From Blastococcus sp. CT_GayMR20 (GTDB taxonomy: Bacteria > Actinomycetota > Actinomycetes > Mycobacteriales > Geodermatophilaceae), in contig NZ_SPQM01000033.1 of the NCBI RefSeq assembly GCF_004570345.1, positions 1 through 38,700 of the forward strand: a DNA stretch of 38,700 nt, in the 5' to 3' direction. This document shows, one piece after another, positions 23,278 to 31,184 of the stretch; positions within the stretch are counted from its first letter, which is position 1, and each line of letters starts with the position of its first letter. Made by a program: the position numbers and the translations under genes. The notes under the pieces were generated by a model. That model made no database searches, was not told the DNA's origin, and saw only the letters and a list, made by a program, of their open reading frames with translations.

Positions 23278-24528
23278 GTGCTTTCCGACCGATCCCGTCC
23301 CGTGATCGAGGCGACCCTCCCGGTCGTCGCGGACAACATCGAAGAGATCGCGACCCGCTTCTACGCGCACCTGTTCGGCGAACACCCGGAGCTGCTCGAC
23401 GGCACGTTCAACCGGGGCAACCAGGCCGAGAAGACCCAGCAGATGGCCCTCGCCGGATCGGTCGCCGTCTTCGCCAGCTCGCTGGTGAAGGTGCCCGAGC
23501 AGCTGCCCGAGCACCTGCTCAACCGCATCGCGCACAAGCACGCCTCCCTCGGCATCACCCCGGCCCAGTACGAGGTGGTCCACGACAACCTGTTCTGGGC
23601 GATCGTCGACGTGCTCGGGGACGCGGTCACGGCAGAGGTCGCCGCCGCCTGGGACGAGGTCTACTGGCTGATGGCGTACGCGCTGATCAACCAGGAGCGC
23701 GGCCTGTACAGCGCCCGAGGCGTGCGCCCGGAGACGGTGTGGCGCGAGTGGGAGGTCGCCGAGAAGATGGAGGAGACCGAGGACGTCGTCACGTTCCGGA
23801 TGCGCCGGACCGACGACCGCCTGGTGAAGACCTCGCTGCCGGGCCAGTACGTCACCGTCCAGGTGCCGATGCCCGACGGCGTCCGCCAGCCCCGGCAGTA
23901 CAGCCTCACCAAGGTCGACGACGGCGAGCACCGCCAGTTCTCGGTCAAGCGGGTCCGCGGCGGCGACCGGCCCGACGGCGAGGTGTCCAACCTGCTCTGC
24001 GACACGGTGCAGGTCGGGGACCGGCTGACGATGTCGCTGCCGTTCGGCGACGTCGTCCTCGACGACTCCCGGCCGGTGGTGTTCGCCAGCGCCGGCATCG
24101 GGATCACCCCGATGGCCGGGATGCTCTCGCACCTGACCGCGGCCGGCTCGCACCTGCCGATCACCCTGCTGCACGCCGACGTCGACGAGGCGTCCTTCGC
24201 CCTCCGGCACCAGGTCCTCGAGGACCTGCGGCAGCTGCCGGGTGCCACCGCGCACGTCTGGTACGAGCGCGGGGCGCAGAGTTCGCTGCCCCTCGAGGTG
24301 CATGCAGGAACGATGGACCTCGAGGACGTCAAGCTGCCCGACGACGCGGCCTACTACCTCTGTGGTCCGCTGCCGTTCATGCAGGCGGTCCGCAGCGCCC
24401 TCATCGACCGCGACGTGCCGGCCCGCGACATCCAGTACGAGGTCTTCGGCCCCGACCTGTGGCAGGCCGACCTGGCGACGGAGGACACGCCGGGCGCCTC
24501 CGAGCGGAGCGGCCGCCACGGCGCCTGA
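23278..24528 (+). CDS. hmp: Flavohaemoglobin, nitric oxide dioxygenase
   Basis: 416 residues: globin (1-~140), FAD domain (~150-260) and NAD domain (~265-405). It converts NO plus O2 to nitrate using NAD(P)H. Seen: distal Tyr29 in TRFYAHLF, Gln49, proximal His88 in IAHKHASLGI, FAD motif RQYSLTK (Arg206-Ser209), NAD motif SAGIGITPM (272-278), and YLCGPLPFMQAV with a closing YEVFGPD. All are as in E. coli Hmp, so this is a type I, catalytically competent enzyme. GTG 23278 has AAGGAGA 5 bases upstream. It is followed by the second flavohaemoglobin after 85 bases, with a hairpin between. Confidence 0.93.
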   Translation: MLSDRSRPVIEATLPVVADNIEEIATRFYAHLFGEHPELLDGTFNRGNQAEKTQQMALAGSVAVFASSLVKVPEQLPEHLLNRIAHKHASLGITPAQYEVVHDNLFWAIVDVLGDAVTAEVAAAWDEVYWLMAYALINQERGLYSARGVRPETVWREWEVAEKMEETEDVVTFRMRRTDDRLVKTSLPGQYVTVQVPMPDGVRQPRQYSLTKVDDGEHRQFSVKRVRGGDRPDGEVSNLLCDTVQVGDRLTMSLPFGDVVLDDSRPVVFASAGIGITPMAGMLSHLTAAGSHLPITLLHADVDEASFALRHQVLEDLRQLPGATAHVWYERGAQSSLPLEVHAGTMDLEDVKLPDDAAYYLCGPLPFMQAVRSALIDRDVPARDIQYEVFGPDLWQADLATEDTPGASERSGRHGA

Positions 24529-24551
24529 CCGGCGCATACCTGTTCCCCTCT

Positions 24552-24580
24552 CCGCCCGTCCCGTCCACGGAGTCGGGCGG
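24552..24580 (+). terminator. Hairpin between the two flavohaemoglobin genes
   Basis: CCGCCCG (24552-24558) pairs with CGGGCGG (24574-24580) around a 15-base loop, 24 bases after the hmp stop and 33 before the next start. Without a T-run it may only reduce read-through, setting unequal levels of the two globins, or end hmp transcription. Confidence 0.4.
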
Positions 24581-24613
24581 GGCCGGACGTCCCGATCCCC
24601 CGAGGAGGCGTGC

Positions 24614-25753
24614 GTGGACATCCCCGCGATGCGGGCCAACTTCGCCAGAGCGGCAGCCACCGGCGACGAGGCTCCGCTGTACTTCTACTCGCACCTGTTC
24701 CTGAGCCACCCCGAGACGCGGGCGATGTTCCCGGTCTCGATGGCCCACCAGCGCGACCGGCTGTTCGCCGCGCTCGGCGACGTGGTCGCGCGCGTCGACG
24801 ACCTGGACGCGCTGGTGCCGATCCTCCAGCAGCTCGGGCGCGACCACCGCAAGTTCGGCACGCTGGCGGCGCACTACCCCGCCGTCGGGGCGAGCCTGCT
24901 GGCGACGCTCGAGCACTTCGACGACCAGTGGACCCCCGAGCTGGCCAAGAGCTGGTCGGAGGCCTACGACGTGGTCGCGACGGTCATGATCGAGGCCGCC
25001 GAGGAGGCCGCGGAGCAGCCCGCGTGGTGGGACGCCGACGTGGTCGGGCACGACCGCCGCAGCATCGACGTCGCCGTCCTGACCATCCGGCCGCAGGCCC
25101 GCTACGACTACCTGCCCGGGCAGTCGCTCTCCCTGGAGACCGACCTGCGGCCGCGCCTGTGGCGCTACTACTCGCCTGCCAACGCACCGCGCCCGGACGG
25201 GCTGATCGAGCTGCACGTCAAGTCCCGCGACGGCGGCCCGGTCAGCTCGGCGCTCGTCCGCCGGGTCGGCGTCGGGGACGTGCTCCGGCTCGGTCCGCCC
25301 ATGGGACACCTGGCGCTCGATCCGGAGTCCGACCGCGACCTCCTGCTCGTCGCCGGCGGCATGGGCTTGGCGCCGCTCAAGGCGCTCGTCGACCAGGTCG
25401 CCCGCCACGGCCCGCCCCGCCGGGTCGACCTGTTCGTCGGCTTCCGCACGGAGGACCAGGTCTACGACCGGGCCGACCTGCAGCGCCTCCAGAGCGAGAA
25501 CCCCTGGTTGGGCGTCACCGTCGCCGTCTCCGAGGACAAGGTCTCGGCCCTCGAGCACGGGGACGTCGGCGACGTCGTCCTCCGCCGGGGGCCGTGGCAG
25601 AGCCGGGAGGCCTACGTGGCCGGTCCGGGACCGATGGTGGACGACACCGTCGCCCGGCTCCTGCAGCACGGCATCCCCAGAGCACGCATGCACAGCGAGG
25701 TCTTCGCCCCCAGCCGACCGGGGCCCAGCATCGACGGAGAGGTGACCGAATGA
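24614..25753 (+). CDS. Divergent (type II-like) flavohaemoglobin: globin domain fused to FAD/NAD reductase
   Basis: 379 residues, 37 fewer than its neighbour hmp. Globin: Tyr25 in LYFYSHLF, Gln46, proximal His78 in LGRDHRKFGTL. FAD motif is RYYSPANA (184-187) where Hmp has RQYSLTK; NAD motif is AGGMGLAPLKAL (248-254); the Hmp-type CGP is replaced by AGPGPM; a C-terminal SEVFAP is kept. These changes, and the GRDHRKFG proximal segment, recall the mycobacterial type II flavohaemoglobins (such as Rv0385), which are thought not to be NO dioxygenases. A different electron acceptor or donor is likely. GTG 24614 has GAGGAGG 5 bases upstream. The stop overlaps the DivIVA-like start (ATGA), so the two are translationally coupled. 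Confidence 0.88.
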   Translation: MDIPAMRANFARAAATGDEAPLYFYSHLFLSHPETRAMFPVSMAHQRDRLFAALGDVVARVDDLDALVPILQQLGRDHRKFGTLAAHYPAVGASLLATLEHFDDQWTPELAKSWSEAYDVVATVMIEAAEEAAEQPAWWDADVVGHDRRSIDVAVLTIRPQARYDYLPGQSLSLETDLRPRLWRYYSPANAPRPDGLIELHVKSRDGGPVSSALVRRVGVGDVLRLGPPMGHLALDPESDRDLLLVAGGMGLAPLKALVDQVARHGPPRRVDLFVGFRTEDQVYDRADLQRLQSENPWLGVTVAVSEDKVSALEHGDVGDVVLRRGPWQSREAYVAGPGPMVDDTVARLLQHGIPRARMHSEVFAPSRPGPSIDGEVTE

Positions 25754-26505
25754 CCAGCGGACAGTCCGGGGCAGCGAACGAGGAGCGGCGGCTCACACCG
25801 GCCGACCTGCAGAGCCTGCGGTTCACCCGCGGGTCGATGCTGCACCCGGGATACGTGGACTCCGAGGTCGACCGGGTGCTGAACCGGCTGGCCGAGGAGA
25901 TCGGCCGGCTGATCGCCGAGAAGGCGGAACTCCGCGACCAGGTGCGCGCGCTGCAGGCGCAGGTCGAGGGCGTGGTTGTACCTGATCCGCCGAGCGAGCA
26001 GGCGGTCCGGATCCTCTCCAGCGCCCAGCAGACGGCGGACAACTACGTCGCGGAGGCCGAGGAGTTCAGCCGCCAGGTCACCAGCGAGGCGCGCGCCGAG
26101 TACGAGGAGCGCATCCGGGAGGCCCGCGAGAACGCCGGCGCGATCATCCAGGCGGCGCAGGAGGCGGCGGCCCGCATGGTGCCCGCCGGGTCCGACACCG
26201 GCGGACGCACCATCGAGGAGCTCGAGGAGCAGGTCGCCTACCTCAAGGCGTTCGGTCAGGCGTGCCGCGTACAACTGCGCTCCTACCTCGAGGCCCTGAT
26301 CAGCGACATCGAGACCGAGTGGGGCCGCGCCGACCCGGCGCTCCTCCCCCAGGAGGCGGTCCGGCCCCCCGCCCAGCGGTCCAACCGCGAGCCGGGCGGG
26401 GCCACCGCGGCGACGTTCGTGGGCAACACCGCCGCCGAGACACCGCCGGACGACGCGGCCGACTCGGTTCCCGCCGGAGCGGGGCGGGGGCCGTCGTCGA
26501 ACTGA
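25750..26505 (+). CDS. DivIVA-domain coiled-coil protein
   Basis: 251 residues. The N-terminal LTPADLQSLRFTRGSMLHPG with YVDSEVDRVLNRLAEEIGRL (15-54) matches the DivIVA/Wag31 membrane-binding domain (LTP...F...GY...EVD..L), with a few extra residues in the loop before GY. Then come a coiled coil (~55-72), a break at VVPDPPSEQ, a long Ala/Glu/Arg coiled coil (83-143), another helix (153-191) and a disordered acidic tail. DivIVA proteins assemble at negatively curved membrane, poles and septa. It is shorter and more divergent than Wag31, so it is not the essential pole protein. ATG 25750 overlaps the stop of the divergent flavohaemoglobin, an unusual partner. Confidence 0.85.
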   Translation: MTSGQSGAANEERRLTPADLQSLRFTRGSMLHPGYVDSEVDRVLNRLAEEIGRLIAEKAELRDQVRALQAQVEGVVVPDPPSEQAVRILSSAQQTADNYVAEAEEFSRQVTSEARAEYEERIREARENAGAIIQAAQEAAARMVPAGSDTGGRTIEELEEQVAYLKAFGQACRVQLRSYLEALISDIETEWGRADPALLPQEAVRPPAQRSNREPGGATAATFVGNTAAETPPDDAADSVPAGAGRGPSSN

Positions 26506-26509
26506 GCGG

Positions 26510-26739
26510 TCAGACGGTCCAGCCGGGGGAAGGCCCTGCCGGCGAGCTCGCGGAGGCGGTCCGCGTCGTCCGGAAGGCCGCGGCCGGCCGGTCCCTCAGC
26601 CGCCGGTCGAGCTGGGGGGCCGGCTGCGGCCCGGCGTTGCGCCGCTCCCCGGGGCCGACGGGTGCTGGTCCAGGTAGTGGTGCAGGGACGTCGCCCCGCA
26701 CGTCGTCGCCCCGATGACGACGAGGTTCGGCAGCGCCCG
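26510..26739 (-). pseudogene. Sulfotransferase remnant: both ends kept, middle deleted, frameshifted
   Basis: Reading the minus strand from 26739, one frame gives LPNLVV followed by IGATTCGATSLHHYLDQHP, the N-terminal PAPS-binding loop of bacterial sulfotransferases (usual form IGAMKCGTTSLH.YLDQHP). It soon hits a stop. Other frames of the same strand give PQLDRRLRDRPAAAF and then, one base out of phase, DDADRLRELAGRAFPGWTV ending at TGA 26510-26512, the usual C-terminal helix of the same family. So roughly 200 or more central codons are missing and at least one further indel is present. The gene is dead. It occupies the whole gap between the DivIVA-like and the two-domain alpha/beta protein genes. 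Confidence 0.72.
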
Positions 26740-27339
26740 TCACCGGAGGAGGGGCTCCCGGAGGTCGAAGTACTCCGTCTCCCCCACGGCGAGCTTCCCC
26801 ATCTCCTCCATCGTGGCCCGCAGCTCGAGCGGCACCTCCGTGCGCTCGCCCTCGCGCGCCTCGGCCTCGGAGGTGAAGTAGAGGATCATCGTGTACGCGC
26901 CGTCGTCGTGCCCGATCTCGAGGCTGCCGAGGACGTCGGGGCGGTACGCGGACCACTGCGCCGGATCCATGGTCATGAGCTGCCGGGCCCGTGCGGGGTC
27001 GCTGGTCCGTCCCCGCATCACCTGCACGAAGCCCGCCTGGTCGGGGTCGCCCTGCAGGTCGACCACGACGTCGGAGCTGTCGAGGAAGGTGACCTCGCCG
27101 TCGAAGACGCTCTCCGTGGCGGCCCACCACTCGCCCTGCTCGGGCCGCTCGCTGTTTTGCCGCGCGGCGTCCTCGGACTCGAAACGGGCGACGACGACGG
27201 CCCGCCCGTCGTCGGTCACGCCGCCCGTGGTGCCGAGCCAGCCGACCGCGCCGGGGCGGAGGTCCTCCACCCACCGGTCCATGGCGGCCCGCAGACCTTC
27301 GGGATCGGACGTCCTGCCGAGAATGACCTGCACGAACAT
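26740..27339 (-). CDS. Hypothetical protein with two tandem ferredoxin-like (dimeric alpha/beta-barrel-type) domains
   Basis: 199 residues made of two related halves. The first starts MFVQVILGRTSDPEGLRAAM and the second GFVQVMRGRTSDPARARQLM (about residue 102), each followed by a helix and strands (GRAVVVARFESEDAARQN; GAYTMILYFTSEAEAREGE). The repeat F-V-Q-V-x2-G-R-T-S-D-P is unmistakable. The fold suggests a fused version of the ABM/EthD-type dimeric barrel, which often binds haem or small hydrophobic ligands, but no catalytic residues can be assigned. ATG 27339 lies just downstream of GGAGGCGTGCC on the minus strand, a good Shine-Dalgarno. The gene ends where the sulfotransferase remnant begins. 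Confidence 0.75.
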   Translation of the reverse strand: MFVQVILGRTSDPEGLRAAMDRWVEDLRPGAVGWLGTTGGVTDDGRAVVVARFESEDAARQNSERPEQGEWWAATESVFDGEVTFLDSSDVVVDLQGDPDQAGFVQVMRGRTSDPARARQLMTMDPAQWSAYRPDVLGSLEIGHDDGAYTMILYFTSEAEAREGERTEVPLELRATMEEMGKLAVGETEYFDLREPLLR

Positions 27340-27386
27340 GGCACGCCTCCAGTCCTGGTCGTCCTTCTCCTGCCCCTCGGAACTGC

Positions 27387-27593
27387 TCAGCCCCCGACGT
27401 TGCGCCGGGCCGACTCGTCCTCGTCGTCGTCCCCATCGTCGGGACCATGGCCGCGGCCCCGACCCTGTCCGCCCCGGAGCTCCCCGCCCTGCATCAGCTC
27501 CTCGTCCTCGACGGGGCTCTCGCGGTCGTCGGGGGGCGGCACGGCCGCGCCCTCGACGTCGCTGGGCGGCGGGCCTCCCGGTGAGGTGGTCAT
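27387..27593 (-). CDS. Small acidic, disordered hypothetical protein
   Basis: 68 residues, MTTSPGGPPPSDVEGAAVPP at the start and DDGDDDEDESARRNVGG at the end, rich in Pro, Gly, Asp and Glu and with no predicted folded core. ATG 27593 has GGGGAGAGCC immediately upstream, a credible ribosome binding site, which is the main support. It sits 47 bases upstream of the two-domain alpha/beta protein on the same strand and may be co-transcribed. I recognise no family. Confidence 0.5.
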   Translation of the reverse strand: MTTSPGGPPPSDVEGAAVPPPDDRESPVEDEELMQGGELRGGQGRGRGHGPDDGDDDEDESARRNVGG

Positions 27594-27697
27594 GGCTCTC
27601 CCCTCGGTGCCCGGCTGGTCAGCCGGCCCGCAGTGGCGTCGGGGCGCCGGGCTGGGCGCCCTCTGGATGGGCGGCACGCTACGCCCGACCGGGCAGG

Positions 27698-28567
27698 TCA
27701 GGTACCGATCTCGGTGCGGACGGCGTAGAGCTCCGGGAAGAAGGTGAGATCGAGGGCCCGCTGCAGGAAGCCCAGCCCCGAGGACCCTCCGGTGCCGGTC
27801 TTGGCACCGATCGTGCGCCGCACGGTGAGCACGTGGCGGAAGCGCCACAGCTGGAAGTTGTCCTCGACGTCGACCAGGCTCTCGCAGGCCTCGTAGATCC
27901 CCCACGGCGTGTCCGTGGACTCGTAGATCCGCCGGAAGACCGGCACGAGCGCGGGTTCGAACCGCCACGGCAGACGGGGATCGCGCTCGAGGACCACGGC
28001 GGGGATCTCGAACCCGTGCCGCGCCAGCAGGCGGAGGAACTCGTCGTAGAGGGTCGGCGACTCCAGCAGGTCCGCCAGCAGCTCGCGGGCGGCGGGCTCC
28101 CCGTCGAACACCGTCAGCATGGCCGCGTTCTTGTTGCCGAGGATGAACTCGACCGCCCGGTACTGGTGCGACTGGAATCCGGATGCGCTGCCGAGAGCGC
28201 CCCGGAACTGAGCGTACTCGCGCGGCGTGAGGGTGGCGAGGACCGACCACTGCTCGGTGAGCGTGCGCTGGATGTTCTTCACGCGGGCCAGGCACTTCAG
28301 TGCAGGCGCCAGCTCGTCGTCGTGCAGGTACTGCCGGGCGGCCCGGAGCTCGTGCAGGACGAGCTTCAGCCAGAGCTCGCTGGTCTGGTGCTGCACGATG
28401 AACAGCAGCTCGTCGTGGTGCTCGGGCGTGCTGCGCGGATGCTGGGCCGCGAGGAGCCGCTGCAGGTCCAGGTACTCGTCGTAGGTCATGGCGCCGCGAA
28501 GGTCGGTGCGCACCGACGGCTCGATCGGCCGGACCGACCTGTCGGCGTCCCGCTCCGGTGGCTCCAC
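27698..28567 (-). CDS. kynA: Tryptophan 2,3-dioxygenase
   Basis: 289 residues. This haem enzyme opens L-tryptophan with O2 to N-formylkynurenine, the first step of the kynurenine route. Family blocks: MTYDEYLDLQRLL, DELLFIVQHQTSELWLKL (substrate/haem pocket), the SGFQSHQYRAVEF haem segment, LWRFRHVLTVRRTIGAKTGT with the proximal histidine, and GGSSGLGFL. It is complete. GTG 28567 has TAGGTT (28575-28580, minus strand) 7 bases upstream, suggesting a leaderless message; the core protein starts near MTYDEY, so a shorter start is possible. No formamidase or kynureninase gene is nearby. It is divergent from the lipid-kinase-family gene across 115 bases. Confidence 0.93.
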   Translation of the reverse strand: MEPPERDADRSVRPIEPSVRTDLRGAMTYDEYLDLQRLLAAQHPRSTPEHHDELLFIVQHQTSELWLKLVLHELRAARQYLHDDELAPALKCLARVKNIQRTLTEQWSVLATLTPREYAQFRGALGSASGFQSHQYRAVEFILGNKNAAMLTVFDGEPAARELLADLLESPTLYDEFLRLLARHGFEIPAVVLERDPRLPWRFEPALVPVFRRIYESTDTPWGIYEACESLVDVEDNFQLWRFRHVLTVRRTIGAKTGTGGSSGLGFLQRALDLTFFPELYAVRTEIGT

Positions 28568-28574
28568 GTACCCG

Positions 28575-28580
28575 AACCTA
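28575..28580 (-). promoter_or_regulatory. -10-like hexamer of kynA
   Basis: TAGGTT on the minus strand, within GGGGTTAGGTT, ends 7 bases before GTG 28567. The TAnnnT match is better than at most other starts here. No clear -35; transcription would begin at or next to the start codon. Confidence 0.4.
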
Positions 28581-28682
28581 ACCCCGGTCGCGCCGTCCGG
28601 CGGCGCGCGAGGGTGCCCGTGGGCGGCGTCCCGGGCGGTACGTTCCGGACTGCTCCGGCAGTTCCTGGGTTCCGAGGTCGCC

Positions 28683-30044
28683 ATGCGCACACCACGGACG
28701 CCGGCGGCTCGCCGCCGGCGGCGCACGACGGGGCGCCGGACGGCCGCCGTCCTCGCGCTGCTCGGCGCGCTCTGGATGCTGAACTCCGCGGTGGCCGTGG
28801 CGGTGGACGACTTCCCGCGGGGACTGCTCGTGGCGGTCTGCGGGCTGGTCGTGGCCGCCGGCGCGTGGGAGGGCGTGCTCCGCCGCGGATGGGGCCGGGT
28901 CGCCGGGCTCGCGGTCGCCGGCGCGGCACTGGCGGTCGCGGCGTTGCTCCTGGTCGACGAGGGCTTCCAGCGCGACCTGGTCCTGCTCGTCCTGGGGGCC
29001 CTGATCTGGCACGTCGGCGCCCGGCTGGCCTTCCAGCCCCGCGTGTCGCTGGACCCGGTCGAGCGGCCCCGCCGACCCGTGCTCTTCGTCAATCCGCGCT
29101 CCGGAGGAGGGAAGGCCACCCGGTTCCGGCTGGCCGAGGAGGCGCGCGAGCGCGGCATCACGCCGGTGGAGATGGCGCCCGGAGACGACCTGGCGGAGCT
29201 CGTCCGGACCGCCCTGGACGACGGCGCGGACGCACTGGCGATGGCCGGGGGCGACGGCTCCCAGGCGATCGTGGCCGCCGCGGCGGCGGAGGCAGGGAGG
29301 CCCTATGCGTGCGTCCCCTCGGGTACCCGCAACCACTTCGCGCTGGACCTGGGTGTCGACCGGGACGACGTCGTGGGCGCCCTGGACGCGTTCGTCGACG
29401 GCGGCGAGCGGGTGGTCGACCTCGCCGAGGTGAACGGGCGGGTCTTCGTCAACAACGTGTCGCTCGGCGTGTACGCCGAGGCCGTGCAGCGACCCGGCTA
29501 CCGGGCGGCCAAGGTGCGGACGCTGCTCGGCACGGCATCCCTCGTGCTCGGGACGACCGCGGGCGCCCAGGACATGCGGTGGACGACGCCGGGCGGGCGG
29601 ACCATGCACGGGGCAGCGGTGATCCTGGTCGGCAACAACCAGTACCGGCTGGGCGGGGCGGCGGGCGCCGGTACCCGGCCGGCGGTGGACCGCGGCGAGT
29701 TGGGCATCAGCGTGGTGGACCCCCCGAGCACCCGCACTCCTCACCGGCGCAAGGCCTGGCGCCAGTGGACGGCGCCGGAGTTCCGGGTCGAGTCGGCCCA
29801 GCCGCTGCCGGCCGGCGTCGACGGCGAGGCGGTGCTCCTGGCATCACCCGTCGAGTTCCGGGTGCGCCCCGCCGCCCTGCGGGTGCGCATCGCGGCGCAC
29901 CACCCGGGGGCCTCCCCGTCGTCCGTCGAGCCGGTGGGCGCCTTCCCGGCGCTGCGGGCCCTCGCTCGCATCGCGGTCGGCCGGAACCCGCAACCGGCCG
30001 AGCACACCCCCGCGGCCGCACCGGCCGGCCGCATCGTCGGCTGA
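28683..30044 (+). CDS. Diacylglycerol/sphingosine kinase family protein with N-terminal membrane helices
   Basis: 453 residues. The first ~115 hold about four hydrophobic helices after a basic start (RTPAARRRRRTTGRR). The kinase domain begins at RPVLFVNPRSGGGKATRF (nucleotide loop), continues with ALAMAGGDGSQAIVAAAA (GGDG catalytic motif) and CVPSGTRNHFALDLGVDRDD (GTxNxFA), then VNGRVFVNNVSLGVYAEAV and ELGISVVDPP. Members phosphorylate diacylglycerol or other membrane lipids. The fusion to N-terminal helices would anchor it in the membrane. ATG 28683 has GAGG 6 bases upstream. It converges on the LLM gene with only 2 bases between stops. Confidence 0.87.
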   Translation: MRTPRTPAARRRRRTTGRRTAAVLALLGALWMLNSAVAVAVDDFPRGLLVAVCGLVVAAGAWEGVLRRGWGRVAGLAVAGAALAVAALLLVDEGFQRDLVLLVLGALIWHVGARLAFQPRVSLDPVERPRRPVLFVNPRSGGGKATRFRLAEEARERGITPVEMAPGDDLAELVRTALDDGADALAMAGGDGSQAIVAAAAAEAGRPYACVPSGTRNHFALDLGVDRDDVVGALDAFVDGGERVVDLAEVNGRVFVNNVSLGVYAEAVQRPGYRAAKVRTLLGTASLVLGTTAGAQDMRWTTPGGRTMHGAAVILVGNNQYRLGGAAGAGTRPAVDRGELGISVVDPPSTRTPHRRKAWRQWTAPEFRVESAQPLPAGVDGEAVLLASPVEFRVRPAALRVRIAAHHPGASPSSVEPVGAFPALRALARIAVGRNPQPAEHTPAAAPAGRIVG

Positions 30045-30046
30045 GC

Positions 30047-31075
30047 TCAGGAGGCGGACACCCGCGGAGCGACCTCGGTCCCCAGCAGCTCGATCCCACG
30101 GAGCAGGTCGGCGTGCGCGAGGCGCGGGTTGGTCATCTGCAGCGAGATCCGGTCGACGCCGCCGAGCTGCGCCGAGATCCGGACCAGCTTGTCCGCCACT
30201 GTGTCCGGGTCGCCCATGAAGAAGGCGCCGTTCGGGCCGCTGGTGGCATCGAACTGCGCGCGCGTCGGCGTCGCGAAGCCGCGCTCCCGCGAGACCTTCG
30301 TGAACATCTCGTGCCAGCCGGGGTAGACGGTGTCCGCGGCGGCCTGCGTGCTGTCGGCGACGAAGCCGAAGACGTGCAGGCCCACCTGCAGCTGCTCGGG
30401 GGCGTGGCCCGCCTGGGCCCCCGCCCGGCGGTAGAGGTCGATCAGGGGACCGAACTGCCGCGGCTCCCCGCCGATGATCGCGACCATCAGCGGCAGGCCC
30501 AGCAGCCCCGCCCGCACGAAGGACTCCGGCGTCCCGCCGACGCCCACCCAGATCGGCAGCGGGTCCTGCAGCGGGCGCGGGTAGACGCCCTGACCGGTCA
30601 GGGCCGGCCGGTGCCGCCCGGACCAGGTGACCTTCTCCGACTCCCGGATGCGCAGCAGGAGGTCGAGCTTCTCCTCGAACAGCGAGTCGTAGTCGGCGAG
30701 GCTGAGCCCGAAGAGGGGGAAGGCCTCGGTGAACGAGCCGCGCCCGACGACCAGGTCGATGCGGCCCTTGGAGATCAGGTCGAGGGTCGCGAACTGCTGG
30801 AAGACGCGGACCGGGTCCGCCGCGCTCAGCACGGCCACGGCGCTGCCCAGGCGGATGCGCGACGTGCGCGCCGCCGCGGCGGCCAGGATCACCGGCGGCG
30901 CCGAGTCGTAGTACTCGGGCCGGTGGTGCTCCCCGATGCCGAAGGAGTACAGCCCGACCCGGTCGGCAAGGGCGATCTCCTCGAGCAGGTGCTCCATCCG
31001 CTCCTCGGGCCCGATGAGGCGCCCGCTGACGGGATCGGTCACCGCCGAGACGAAGCTGTCGACGCCCAGATGCAC
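30047..31075 (-). CDS. LLM class flavin-dependent oxidoreductase
   Basis: 342 residues, a luciferase-like TIM barrel. Seen: LGVDSFVSAVTD, ADRVGLYSFGIGEHHRPEYY, the RIRLGSAVAVLSAADPVRVF strand-helix, LDLISKGRIDLVVGRGSFTE and IWVGVGGTPESFVRAG. The GEHHRPEY motif is characteristic of the alkanal-monooxygenase-like group. It uses FMN or F420; which one is not clear. Start GTG 31075 follows AGGAGGA by about 6 bases, the best Shine-Dalgarno in this area; a longer frame to 31117 is not needed. Substrate unknown. Confidence 0.87.
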   Translation of the reverse strand: MHLGVDSFVSAVTDPVSGRLIGPEERMEHLLEEIALADRVGLYSFGIGEHHRPEYYDSAPPVILAAAAARTSRIRLGSAVAVLSAADPVRVFQQFATLDLISKGRIDLVVGRGSFTEAFPLFGLSLADYDSLFEEKLDLLLRIRESEKVTWSGRHRPALTGQGVYPRPLQDPLPIWVGVGGTPESFVRAGLLGLPLMVAIIGGEPRQFGPLIDLYRRAGAQAGHAPEQLQVGLHVFGFVADSTQAAADTVYPGWHEMFTKVSRERGFATPTRAQFDATSGPNGAFFMGDPDTVADKLVRISAQLGGVDRISLQMTNPRLAHADLLRGIELLGTEVAPRVSAS

Positions 31076-31184
31076 GGCCGTCCTCCTGGTGGTTCGGTCC
31101 GACGGCAGGTCCGTCACACGCTCGACGAGTCAACCAGGGCGGCCGCCGAGGTATGCCGGGCGGCCGGCGGGTAGGGGTGGGCCC

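Noticed and set aside
27698..30044. A kynurenine pathway operon
   Set aside because: Only tryptophan 2,3-dioxygenase is present; the neighbour is a lipid-kinase-family gene on the other strand.
26891..31174. A 1427-codon open frame on the plus strand
   Set aside because: It crosses several genes on both strands, is low in hydrophobic structure and contains no recognisable family; antisense artefact of GC-rich codons.
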